A stretch of DNA of 64,000 nt from Osmia lignaria lignaria (lineage: Eukaryota; Arthropoda; Insecta; Hymenoptera; Megachilidae). The notes beneath the pieces were generated by a model. That model was given only the letters and a program-made list of their open reading frames with translations. It was not told where the DNA came from and did not search any database. The stretch covers positions 7,316,001-7,380,000 of the forward strand of contig NC_135036.1 in the NCBI RefSeq assembly GCF_051020975.1, written 5' to 3'. Within the stretch, counting starts at the first letter, position 1. Every line of letters begins with the position of its first letter. Made by a program: the position numbers and the translations under genes. Below, in pieces: positions 49,739 through 62,261 of this stretch.

Positions 49739-50530
49739 TGTTTAAATATTTTTAAACAATGTTCTGAAGGTCTTAGTGTTCTTAAAACAAATATAATAAT
49801 TAATATTTCCACAGATTAAACAAAAACTGTCTCTAATGGACGCTAAACTACGTCGTACCGAAGCGGAGGTCACACTACATCTGTCCAAAACTTTTCTTCG
49901 GTTAGAATACTGCATTCGTTTCTGGATTTAAAATGACGGTTAGAAGATTATCAACCCAATGACGAATCAACGAACGAGAATTGCGCAACCAACCAATGCG
50001 GTGATAGCTAAACTATAGCTCTAACACCAGTAACGTAATAAGGGCTACAACTCAATGGCGCTAACGAATTTCAAAGATTATTTGTGATTGATGAAACTTC
50101 CGTAATAATATATTCCTAGAAGTAATAATGCATTACAATGTATAATTACGAGGAGAATAATAAATTAATTAAAATGTTTAATAAAATGTTATAAAACTTG
50201 AAAATATTACACTGAAATCTCATATACCCAATTCCTCAAAGAGTAAACAGCTTGATATGCACCTGAAAATTACCATCAATATGAAACAAATGATGTTTGA
50301 TGTTAAAAATTTGTCATTTGTTTTATTAAGAGAATTATTTTAATATTACAAATGATAAACTTCTTCAAAATATATATTAAATATTTCTAAAAAATTTTCG
50401 AATCTAAATATTCTTATATCAAATGCAACGTGTAGCAGATAAACCAATGAGCTTTCGTTTACCGTATGGTTGTAATATATTCCCGATAGAAAAGTAATTG
50501 TAATATTATTACTTTGCAACAACAATCAAC
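49739..50530. promoter_or_regulatory. Divergent promoter interval HMMR / OST3
   Basis: A 792-bp gap separates the HMMR start codon (-) from the OST3 start codon (+). Two CCAAT boxes lie at 49958-49962 and 49993-49997, 35 bp apart, nearer to HMMR. On the minus strand CTTTGAAA near 50067 resembles the CHR cell-cycle element. CCAAT pairs with a CHR are common in G2/M genes, which fits HMMR, but the CHR lies upstream of the CCAAT pair relative to HMMR, not in the usual order. Confidence 0.4.
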
Positions 50531-51962
50531 ATGGATTGTAAAAGTTACATTATATGTTTAGCGTTTATTTTAAGTTTGAATTATGTTTGCTGTCAGTATA
50601 GAGCAAAAAATGTAAGAACCTCTTTATCTTTCCTTGTAGCTATCATGAATACTGAAATACAATATTAAATTACATTATATACATTTTAGATTCAAGGTTC
50701 ATCCTTGTCTGATCGGGTGCAACAATTAACAGAACTAGCTCTTACAAGGTCTGTAATTAAATTCAACAGCGCAAAGTTTAAGGAATATGTTAAAACCACG
50801 CCAAGAAATTATTCTGTCATTGTAATGTTTACTGCAATGGCACCGCAAAGACACTGCCAGATCTGCAGGTATAATGTAATGTATCTATAATACTTATTAT
50901 ATTAAGTTATAATCACTATATATTTCTGTTTCATTAGGCATGCAAATGATGAATTTGTAATAGCAGCAAATTCATTCCGGTATTTACAATCTCATTCAAA
51001 GAAATTATTCTTTGCATCTGTGGATTTTGATGAAGGATCAGATGTATTTCAGATGGTATATAAAACATATGTTTAACTACTTATCTATGTAATATGTATA
51101 ATTAAAAATAAGACTTGTTATATAGATGAAATTAAACAGTGCACCAGTATATATGCACTTCCCACCAAAAGGAAAACCAAAGCATGCTGATACTATGGAT
51201 ATCCAAAGAGTAGGATTTGGAGCAGAAGCTGTTGCAAAGTGGATATCTGAACGTACTGATATTCAGGTACCTCCTCATACACATGCTTTATACCCAAAAT
51301 ATAAAAACGTTAACAATATATTTCACTGCAGATTAGAGTATTTAGACCTCCAAACTATTCTGGTACAATAGCAATAATAATGTTGCTGGTATTCATTGGA
51401 GGATTCTTGTATCTCAGACGCAATAACTTGGATTTTATTTACAACAAAACTATGTGGGGATTTGGAGCATTGGTAATGACTATTTTGATAGTCATTAGAA
51501 GCTTAGTACACTGATTATTCTTTTAAACTATTCATTTTAAAATGATTTTATTCATAGTTTTTCACGCTTACAATGATTTCCGGACAAATGTGGAATCATA
51601 TCAGAGGACCGCCGTTCATACATAAATCTCCCAGTGGAGGTGTAGCTTACATTCATGCATCTTCCCAAGGTCAATTTATTTTGGAAACCTATATTGTCAT
51701 GATTTTGAGTATCCTTTTGACTGATATGAAATTGTTTGCTATCAACACTACGGATATTTTCCTTAATAAGATGTAATTAGATGGAGCGGTAGTATTAGGT
51801 ATGATTTTAATGACTGAATCCGCATCGCGTAAAGGTGATGTGAAAAAGCGGCGGATATTTGCCGCTATAGGTGCAGGTTTAGTTGCTATTTTTTTCAGTC
51901 TTCTATTATCAATATTTAGGAACAAAGCCCAAGGTTATCCATACAGCTTACTGTTTAAATAA
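50531..51962 (+). CDS. MAGT1: Oligosaccharyltransferase subunit OST3/6 (MAGT1/TUSC3)
   Basis: Seven exons join in phase (50531-50611, 50690-50868, 50938-51055, 51126-51266, 51332-51472, 51558-51708, 51781-51962) into 330 residues, the usual family length. Residues 1-22 form a signal peptide. A thioredoxin-like lumenal domain follows with the redox pair C83-Q-I-C86 after VMFTAMAPQRH, then FASVDFDEGSDVFQ and APVYMHFPPKGKPK. Four membrane spans lie in the C-terminal half, and GQMWNHIRGPPF and NKAQGYPYSLLFK are family hallmarks. The protein forms mixed disulfides with substrates so that STT3B-type oligosaccharyltransferase can glycosylate them; magnesium transport has also been proposed. The Drosophila counterpart is OST gamma. 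A poly(A) signal AATAAA is at 52053-52058. Confidence 0.97.
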
Positions 51963-53310
51963 AAAAATGAATACTGAAAGTGGTTACTTCCTGTATTACA
52001 GAAGCATTTTTCCAGCTAAAAAGCATTTATTTAATCAAATGTATATTATTGAAATAAAAATGTGTTCCTTATTTTAAACACGCATGCAATCCTTCATCAC
52101 AATACCATATATTGTTTTGTATTTTTGTAATTAAAAAATTTAAGAATTTTTAAGTGAAATGGCGGGAAAATACATGGCGTCATCTATTGTTTGGTGCTCA
52201 AAATGAGCTTTTTTATTTCGCCGATAGGGAGCGCAAAAAATATATCGATCTATAGTTCCCCTTATCAACACCAGATAGCGCCACAGTATAAAAGCGCCTT
52301 CTTTTGAAGAGGGAATCCCCTTGAACGTTTAGGAGAGACTAAACTGTTAAAAGGCACTTCACATAGTCAATGTTTTGAGAATGCTAAGTTTGAGAACTCA
52401 GGGAAAGCAGGATGATGCCCAATGAAAGGCTATATCCTCTTTTATTTTAGAAAAATATAAAATGAAAATGAATTTAAGATAGTAAACTCCAAATCCTGTG
52501 TCGAGCATGTAAAGATTCAGCTTCACCCTCCAAAGAAGGATAAATTACTGGAAACCCAAATTCTTTTGATAAAACCTATTAAAATTGTTAAGTAGGGATG
52601 CACGTGTTTAGATTTGATTATGCTTAGCCATGCCCCTCTAATTATTGCGTGTATACCGGTATTATATATTCTCTCCGTGACTGCTCTTGACACAAGTAAT
52701 CACTGTAGTAGATGGTGCACTTTGAACCTACAGTAAGGTCAATAGGCACATGAATTTTAAACCATCGTCACCAACTTCTCTGCTCTAATTAGACTCTATC
52801 TTACACCTAGATGCTGTTGATAGCAGTGTCATTCTTTATTATTAGACCTTCGGTTCTACACACATTAAAGTATGCCTTGTTGAAAGATTCATTCTCTCAA
52901 AGGAGGATTAAAATGAATTAGTCGTCAAAATTAATATAAAAATAAATAACAATTTTCAGAAAAAACAATACTATTGTTTCAGTTTTACACCTCACTGTGT
53001 ATAGGAGAAGGTGTCCTTAAATTTTGAAAACACCTGTAACATAATTTCATATTCATACAGTATTGTATCGTGAAAGATGACCAAGATACCCTCACCGTCT
53101 AATGCAATTAACTGTTCATAAATTTCAATGCGGGCACGGCATATAAGCGTTAAATGCATCGCGATCGAGAGAATCGTTCTTACAAAAAGCGATCTGACTG
53201 CATCGGTATAGCGAGCCCGCCTGGTGACCCTACTTTCACAGTTGACCCCATTCCATGGTCGCGTTCGAAATACGTTCGTATAGCTTGCTGTAAGGGCCCT
53301 GTTTGTTCTC

Positions 53311-53328
53311 CTTGGTCCACGGACCAAG
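53311..53328. repeat. Short perfect hairpin
   Basis: CTTGGTCC, a two-base spacer, then the exact inverse GGACCAAG. No T-run follows, and no function is apparent. Confidence 0.6.
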
Positions 53329-55762
53329 TACCCTTGTGTTGGTGAAGAAGAGAAAGAGAAAGAGAAATGGAGGTAGTCGAAGAGAAGCTGCAGAGATCGT
53401 TGTAGAAAAATGACCGGTTATTGCTGGAGACTCTGGCCGATAAAGGGATTCCCTTAAGGGTCGAGATCTCCGCGTCTGCTAGCATTTGCGAGTCGAAAGG
53501 GTTTGAGCGTGAGAGCTTTTCACCAGCTACGGTAATTACCACCAGCGGTCAGCTTCGACGGGAAAGCGAGCAGCAACCCTCTTTCGATGTATCAAGATCC
53601 TGTATCCTCGGGAAGGGATTAACGAGCACGTTCGATCTACACACACCATCCCCCACGATCGAAATCAGTCTCTCGATTGAAGGATTAAGACAGACTTACC
53701 TGGATATTCTTATTAACACGATGATCATCACCGTAGAGATGAAAATGTGTATTAAGAGACAATTATCGAGGATACAATTATAATAAGAGAAGATAATTTT
53801 ATTAATTTTAATGTAAAAACATCGTCACTCTAAGCGTATCCTTCTAGCCTCGTTCAATATTGAAATAAAATTAGTTTAACGACTGGTTACACAAACTTCC
53901 CTCCGAGTCTTATCACTTCGTCCAGCAATGGTAGGGGTTCCTTAAAGTTAATCCTTTTGGACGCCTCCGCTATCGTGCAATCAAGTGTACGCGAACTTTC
54001 GACTAATCCTACATGCTTTAAACGCCTCTGTGTAATCCAGAGCGTGTGACGCCTGTAATTAAATATTTGTAAACAAAGGAAAGGGATTCCAGGGCGAGTT
54101 GCCGAGTTCGTTGGTTAATTAGAGAGACAATGAACTCAATCGTGTTGCCCGATCTTCTCACAAAGGTGTCCGACGTGGAAGACCTTCGGGAGGCCATCTA
54201 TTTGACATATGCCAAGTTGTTCGGGATATGAAACTTTCGACACCTGTGCAAACTATTGTATCATCCCTGTTTCTCCTTGATCCGAAGACAAGCAAGATTT
54301 ATAAGCACACGAGCTTAACCTTTGGGTGATAGAAGCGTGTAGAGTATAAAAGGCGAGGGTACTGAACATTTTCAATTTCTAACAAATCTTAATAAAGTAA
54401 TATCAGTTTCCCATGGAAATTCAAGTGTCACCCAAATAAGGATGACAAATATCTCAGCTACTCCAATGGATCTAAGAGACCCAAGGGAGGCATTCACAAA
54501 CAGATCCATTCCAAGGTTTTAGAATAATTGGTAAAACTATGAATAACATTTAATTAGAATGTTAAGTCAATACCCATTCAGTGAGATAACAGAGAAGTTA
54601 TCTTTACTTTTTCCATATTAAATATCTCACTTTGACTATTGTATATCTTGAAAGCTTGCTCTATTTTGAGCTGCATATTAATATACATATTTAATACAAT
54701 AAAATGATCAAATGTTCGACCACGTACGGGCAGTAGTTGAAAAGTGGTCTCGGTCCTTGTCCTGGTCGGAGAAATGGGGTCGATTGAAGTTGGTCGTTAT
54801 TTCGGTATAATGACTTTTATTTTAAGAGATAACTGGTTCGAGCTAGCAGCATAGTAGACGGAAGTCTACTTTCGTTCTATTTCGATGAAAGTAGGGAAAC
54901 TTGGAAAATTGAACGTTGGAGGGAGAAAATCTTTGTAGGGAAAAGGGACCTTGAGATAGTAGCAAACGAGGAGAATAGGGGTTGAACGTCAAACTACGCT
55001 GTTTCATGTATAATAACAGATAATAGAAATGTTCTTTTTGGAAGAAGACGATTAGAAAGAAGGCACTTGTCTCGTGATCTCGGTCGTCATTCTATCGATT
55101 ACGCTTTTCTCGGGTAGGTTGTTGGCGACATTTCGCTCGTAAAGAGGAGAACGCGAGATTTGTTTAGCCAGATTTAGAGCGTCCCGCGTAATTTAACCCT
55201 CTTACTCTTTATAGGGCGGAAGATTTGTTATTTCGTGGACGGTTTGCTAACTGCAAGCCGAAGGACGACGAAAGAGCATAAGCAATAACGACGGCATGGA
55301 TATCGTGTAGCCGATTTGGGCAGCGTAGTACGTTTAAGGAAGACTTTTATGCTCCCTAGAACAATATCGAGAGATTTACTCGTACCGGGAATTGCATCCT
55401 GCACCACGATCGATACCATACGCACTTGTGCGTCTATGTATATGCATATACCTTTTGTTGACCGTTCTTTTGTGTCGAAGGCTTGAAAGAAATTTTCCCG
55501 ACAACTCGAGACAGATCGATCGATCAAAGGATGTTGGAAAGACGCTGAAGTTTATGCTTCTTTCGGCGAGTAAAATTTTAACCGATCGTTTTACGAGCCT
55601 CCAGCAATACTGGATAAAATATGTGCTTGAAATAAAAATTACTTGGTTGACGCATTCTGACAAGATTTAACAACATAAAAATGTTTATTTCATTCCAATT
55701 TGAAGCTTAAAGTTTGATGAAAATTATTATATAAACGTTTGATCAATATCCTTCCGCCTCTC

Positions 55763-55823
55763 GGACGGCGGACCATGGAGAGAGCCCCAGTTCTAATTTA
55801 ACTCTGTACTTCATATCATTTTC
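55763..55823. repeat. GGACGGCGGACC dispersed repeat, copy 1
   Basis: The first 30 bases, GGACGGCGGACCATGGAGAG then AGCCCCAGTT, match 62201 onward with only four changes. Similarity then fades through an AT-rich tail (ATTTAACT, CATATCATT). The two copies are in the same orientation, 6.4 kb apart. Confidence 0.75.
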
Positions 55824-57417
55824 ATTTTCGAAATTTTACTCTGTTTCTTTAGAAATGATACATAAATTTGAAGCCTAAAATCTGCTAAAAATGGTCATAG
55901 ATATTCTGTTTGATTCGAAGAGCATTTCTTTTGAGGCGCTCTGTATAATGGTTTCGCGAGCAGCATGGAGAATCGTTGGTTTCGTGACTGCGGCTCTCGT
56001 TTCGTGACTCATTCGTGACTTGGATTGGGATCTGACCTCGTCACTGCACGAGCTAACCATTACGTTAAAGTTCGAACAGTAGCTGAAAATGGGCGAAGAA
56101 AGTAAAGAGAGCCGCATTCGTTGATTTCAAGTAGGACGAAATATAAGGTAGGAAATTTGAATGATTATACGTATGAGGGTAATCTAGAGAATTACGGTCA
56201 AAGTTCAAAACGGGCATCGCTTAACTATGAATTTATTCGTAGAATAAGTTAATTATTATAAATTATTATTAACGTGCCGCGAGTATCGACGATGTCAAGG
56301 TTTCGCGGGACCTCGAAACATTGTTTATTTCAAACGGTATTCAAAGTGAATCGAATGTGAAGCGATTGCTAGAGCACCGGTAGAGGTAGGACAGAGTGAA
56401 ATAGGCGGAATGAGTTCATCTCCACTAATGCAACCATCCAAGTTAACTCGTACATCCTTCTTAACGTGCATAACCTCGTGATTATGCGAGTCTGTCGACC
56501 GACTAACACGCGAATAATCGCTCGAAGCGATGTACGATTGTCGAAACGTGTATATACGAACGTCATCGCTTAAAACAACTAGAAAATTTTGAAAGTAACC
56601 ATACGATCTTCAATCGGATACGAGATGAGCTCTGATCGCGAGAGAAAAGTGTTACGCCAGTAATAAATATTATACGAAACTGGCTTTCTCTTAAACAGAT
56701 GATTACAGTTTCATTAAAATAAAATATTTATTGTTCGATATTGATACGTGATTTATTTTGTTTAAATACCGATTTTTTCTGACACGTAGGAAGAAAATGA
56801 AATAAAAGCATGCACGTAGAATAAAATGAAAATTAAGCAAAGATTTGAACAGTTATGAAGACTATTACGTATCCTATGCGATATCGCGATTTGCATTCTT
56901 ATGAGATACCGTTTCAAACGGAAAACGATCAAATCAAAGCCCGACACGTGCATCAAATCGACTTTCCGACTCGGCCGCGATGGAATTAAATAACGTTTGA
57001 ATTATATCTGATTCAATACCGAAAACGAATTACCGTAAAAATGTATTGAAAGAGAATCGCACGGGCTGTTTATCAATTCAACCGTTATTTTATTATGTTT
57101 ATTATGACATCGATTGTTACACAACCGTGTTTATTAATAAATATCATTACTATTTATTTTGGAGTTTGGAATTTGTATAAACTGTGGAAAAATTTGTTGA
57201 AAAAATTTTTTGACCTCGAATGGGAAATCTATTTCCATCTAATTATCATAAATTAAGACATAATTTCATGGCGTAAATTAATGGCACTTCATGGCACCCC
57301 TATGTCTCCTAAATGACGAAGATTGCAGTAAATTTGAAAAGCAATTACTCTATTTGAAATGTATTTTTGAAAAATACCAGGAGACCTCATTTTTACATCT
57401 AATGTCACGAATTTTGT

Positions 57418-57433
57418 CGCACCCTGTACATTT
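57418..57433. mobile_element. Solo transposon end
   Basis: GTCGCACCCTGTACA shares 13 bases (GTCGCACCCTGTA) with the right terminus of the element at 48640-49051. No matching left end is visible upstream within 500 bp. Confidence 0.4.
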
Positions 57434-60400
57434 TGATCACGGTAATACGAATGGTCCCTCTCTGTTTCGCGCCACGTGCAAACGCTGACAGACCAATGTG
57501 TTCAGAGGGGAAAACACACGCAAGAGATCGAATGAAAGGGAATATGCAAAACAGTCAGCCCCACTCGTTCGTCCAGTGTTACGTCATCGAAATATTTTGG
57601 ACGATGTTGGAGGTTGAAGGTTCCTACTCTTCGCGAGTTTCTTTGAAGTACCTTTTAGATTCGAGGAACAACGAGGCTGTTGTGAAAGTTTCTCGGTCAG
57701 AACGAGAATCAGCGGTGAGTTACGTTAATAAAATAACATTTCGTTTATTTTTCACAGTAAAATATAATACCTTAATCAGAGCCAATAATTTGAACAAAAA
57801 GGGATTGAACGATTCATAAAAATATAAAATAAATCTTTTCAAAGGCCACAAATAACAACAAATTTTCTGATTAAAATTAATTTACCTGAAACCGTATGAT
57901 GTTTAATTGATCTCGTGTAACATTGTTAAATATTGGTATATTTAATAATTAACGCGGAGTGAACCAAACAACGTTTCAACGTTCTTTGAACTTTAATACA
58001 CTCATTTAAAATAAATGGTTCCACGTTCGTATTAATTTCAACAAAATTCATTAAACGAAATTGTGCGTCGCGGACATGCAATACCGCGTGTAACGAGTAT
58101 ATGTAATTATTTTTGGTAGAGTTAAACGAGAAAGAAGAAGTATTTATAATTATGATTATTTTTAAAAGCTGTATTTCTTTTAAATTATTATTTTTCTCTT
58201 AAAATGTTTCAATGAAAATTCTTCCTTCTAAAAGTCGACTTTCACAATAGATTATCTGTAGTGAAAGATTACGGTGCAGAGGCTACAAGAAGAGGAGTAC
58301 AATGTGAAAGAAGGTGTAGGTGGTTACTAGAAGTGTATCCAGAGTTCTGGACTCTAGCCATTTCCTAATTGTGTAACCTTTCTGGCTTCTAGCCTGGCAA
58401 AGGTCTAATAGGTCTAATAGGTCGAACAGAACAGTCTGTTCCTACCTCTGTACACACTAGTCTGATTCACCTTACAGGTTCAATTAAAACCTATCGTATA
58501 AACAATGCAGATATTCATCCATTTCAGAAAAGATTCCTATTTTCTGAATTAAAATAAAAAGAAAATTAACAGATTTCACAAAATATCACAGCTAAGAATG
58601 AAACAACATAGCATCACGGTGTACAAATGAAAAGCAAGCGACAGGTTCGTCGTTTCAATCAGTGATCAATTACCTGCCTAGACAATAGAATTCACCGTAG
58701 AGAAAGCGTAATACTCAACGCTTATTACACCTTCGTTTCGTTTTTCCCTCGCTTTGTTTAGCTTCTCCTGCTAAATTAAATTCATACTTTCACCGCAGAT
58801 CTAGAGGGTACGAAACCTGTCAAGAAACGAATACATTAGACTTCTTTAAAAATATTCAAATTCGACCTGCTATCATCACCCGAAAGCTAATTAACCCGGG
58901 AGCGAGTTGATTACTTCCGAGTTAATTCATCGCGGACTGTTTCTCAGCCTACAATTCATTCGAGAAAAGTTCCGTTCAATCTCGATCGAGGGACGGTAGA
59001 CGCAATGGAGTCTGTGTAAGCTCGGAAAACAGCTTAATGCTTCGTTCGAATCCTGTCAACGTCTTTACGTGGGAAGATAAGATGGATACGAGAGACTGGA
59101 GTAGCGCCAAAACTGGTCTTATCGTAAGGAACGAGGAGACACCAGCGATACTTCCTTCGATTTATATTAAATGCCTTGCAGCCTCTGCAGTAACCTGTCC
59201 GCGAGGAATTATGTGCATGAATAAAGGTGCTAGGACACCCCTATTTCTCTCCATTTTTTTCTCTTCTTTCTCCATTTCGGAGGGGTAGTAACCTAGCTGC
59301 AACGAGGCAGAGGCCGCGGGTAACTCGAGGAACCGGATCGAAAGAATTAACGTTGAGACTGGTCATGGTTCTTCTTTGAATATCCACCGAAACGAGAGGC
59401 AATCTGAGAGCGATCAAAGGGCAGAGACACCGGGCTAAGGGTCATGCACGCCATGTAACCTTCATAAATATGCTAACGCACCGCAAGTTTCCTGGTGACA
59501 GTAAGTGTCACTGGACAGTAACTTCTTTAATAAACAAGTATATTGAAAATAAAATAAATAAAGAGTGAAACATAAACCAGTATACAACAAAAATATTTTA
59601 ATAAATTTTATAATTTAAAATAGGATTTTGATCCCTTTGGTAGTTCTAGAATTTTGTCAAAATTACTCCATCGATGCTTACCAATTTTTGAACAGCTAAA
59701 AAGAGGATTACTTCTTCTTCGGGTTTCTTCATTCCTATATTCGTTTGATGCCTCTACTTCTAATTTCCTCGTTTCCGAAACTTTCACCGTAATTCCTCGG
59801 TTCGTACGTTTACGGTATACCATTCTCGTGTTCTTTCCACTCATAGAACACACTCCGGCAAAGTTTGATCGTTTAATTCGTGAACGCCCTATACAAAATC
59901 GACAAGGAGAAGCGTAGAGCGATTCTAAGAAAACGGTTGGTAATCAGAAGGGGGTTGTCGGTAGTTTAGCTTCGCGATTAGTCAGCCCTCGCGTTTCACC
60001 CTGTGTCTTTTCTCCCACGTTGCATGTATACTATATACGTATACATAGACGGGTCTGAGTCCCTCTTCTTTTTCGTGAGTCACTGACGGAAATTACGATC
60101 GATCGGTGGTACCCATGAACGAACAAACGAAGTAAGGCTACGGTTCCACTCGTTCCTGGCAGGAATCCTCGAAATCGTGTCGGTCTTATCGTAAACGCAT
60201 TTGGGAGCCCGATGACACTGGATGACAGAACGTCTTTGTGGAAAATTTATTCTCACCACGTGTCTACTCTTGCTGCTGATCTCGTTAGACCTCTGCTAGG
60301 ATAGTATCGGTAATCTTTTCGACCACGTGAACGGAAATCAAATCTCTGTCGAACTTCTTAATCCATCGAGTACTGTGGACGGGTAAAACAGCTGGACATT

Positions 60401-62200
60401 CGTATCGATATTCATCGTTAGTGAAACAAATTGGTCGCGATTTCTAATTAATTGCCGGAAAATATTCGATGAAAACCCCGCAAGTCCATTTACGTGTCAT
60501 AGAATACGATAAATGACAGGCTCGAAAAACATACATTTATTCAATCAAATTGATCGTTACCGTCGACATTGTTTTGCTATCTTGTAAATAAATTTTAATC
60601 CTCTCCTCGCCAAAGGGATTCGGATTTTATGAAACAATAAATAAAACACAAAACGAAACTTATGCGTTCGATTGATACTTTTTTATTACAAATGTGTTTT
60701 ACTTTCACGATTTGATAATTTACATGAAAAACTGTGCCCAAAACGAAATAATATCGATAATGATGAATAATTGTCGCTGATAAAATTTTCCCAAATAAAA
60801 CTGATACTCGTACAATATTGAAAAGAACGAAACAAAACAAGTGTTTTCGTTTCAAATAAATCCGTTCATTGGATTAATCGAGGGTTATTTTAAATAAGAT
60901 AACAAGGGAAAGAAGTAATAACAGTTGAAAATAAGTGTTAATAAGTCGAAAGAAATTCCATCGGTCTTTGATATTTTAACGAAAGGATGATTCTGAAGAT
61001 ACGATTCACGTGAAGAAAAAACAAAGTAGGTTTGCTAATATTAATTCCTTTCACGCGCTCTTCGAGGGGTTGATATCGTTAGATTCGATGAACATCGGAA
61101 TCTTTCCCATCCAGTTGATCTTTCATCAATTTTCCCCAACAATCTCAGCAGAATCTTTCACGTATCGTCTAACGTGCCCGTCAACATTAAAAACCATCCT
61201 AACCAGACCAGAAAATTAACAATTAAAATTAACAAACATTATAACGCTGCAATTTATACAGTGGGCGTAGTAATTAAAAATTCCAGTGTGGTCAGCAAAA
61301 CCTACTGACCTGACCATAATTGAAAATACATGGAAATAAAGGAAATATAACCCAATTCGCATTTTATTTTTAGAATCCCTTTTTGGATGGTTGAATTCTT
61401 GGCACACCAAAAATTGAAGGAAAATGCTTGCTGGTAAGAAAATTCTTCGGATAAAATATTGAAATTTTTCCTTTTCCAGAATAATGATCAAGCGAAGGAG
61501 TGGTTACTGAATATTTACACGAAAGTCCGTCGCATCGATCGAAACTACTTCAGCCCTCTTAACTTTCTTTTTCCTACCGGCGGGTAGCAGAATCAAGGGA
61601 ATTAATTATACCCGGAGCAAATTATCGCTAATAACCGCGATCGATTCTATGCAGCCATCGCATTGTTTACTCTTTAAATTAAGACTTTGTTCAATTAATT
61701 CCTTCGATGACAAACTTTATAATTTCTTATATCGTGCCTCGACTTGTATTCTTTATCAAATATTACTCGAAGGTATGACACGAGATTTAATCCTCCCTTA
61801 CCCGATATCGTGTCATCATTGATCCATGCTTTAAGAAATAAAAAAAGAAATCAACCCCGACGAGAAATATAAAAATGAAAGCTACGTCCTTCTAGGGTTA
61901 ATGTTATTTCTCGAAAATTTATCTACTGTTATGAATCTCTGCTTCATCGGCAAACTAAATATCACGTCCTTCCTTTAATTCAACCGACCTCGTCCTCTTC
62001 TTTGCCGTCTTCTCGAGCTCGTTCCCCATGACAGGAGTAATTACATTTTTATGTTGTTCCGACACGAGGGCCGTACGTGACTGCAGCGAGAACAATTTCT
62101 GTCGAAGCCTGGCGTGTTCGCAATGGCAAACGTTATTTATCCTTTCAGTGTACGTTCGCTTTTCTATGAATTCTGAATATATACAGTATATTCAACCCTT

Positions 62201-62261
62201 GGACGGCGGACCACGGAGAGAGGCCCAATTTTGATTGAATTTTGAATATCATATTATTTTT
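62201..62261. repeat. GGACGGCGGACC dispersed repeat, copy 2
   Basis: GGACGGCGGACCACGGAGAG then AGGCCCAATT, followed by an AT-rich tail ending in CATATTATT and a T-run. It is the partner of 55763-55823. Confidence 0.75.

Noticed and set aside
54345..54351. TATAAAA core-promoter candidate with a short transcript
   Set aside because: The first ATG downstream gives only eight codons and no splice chain follows; a TATA word in AT-rich DNA is expected by chance.
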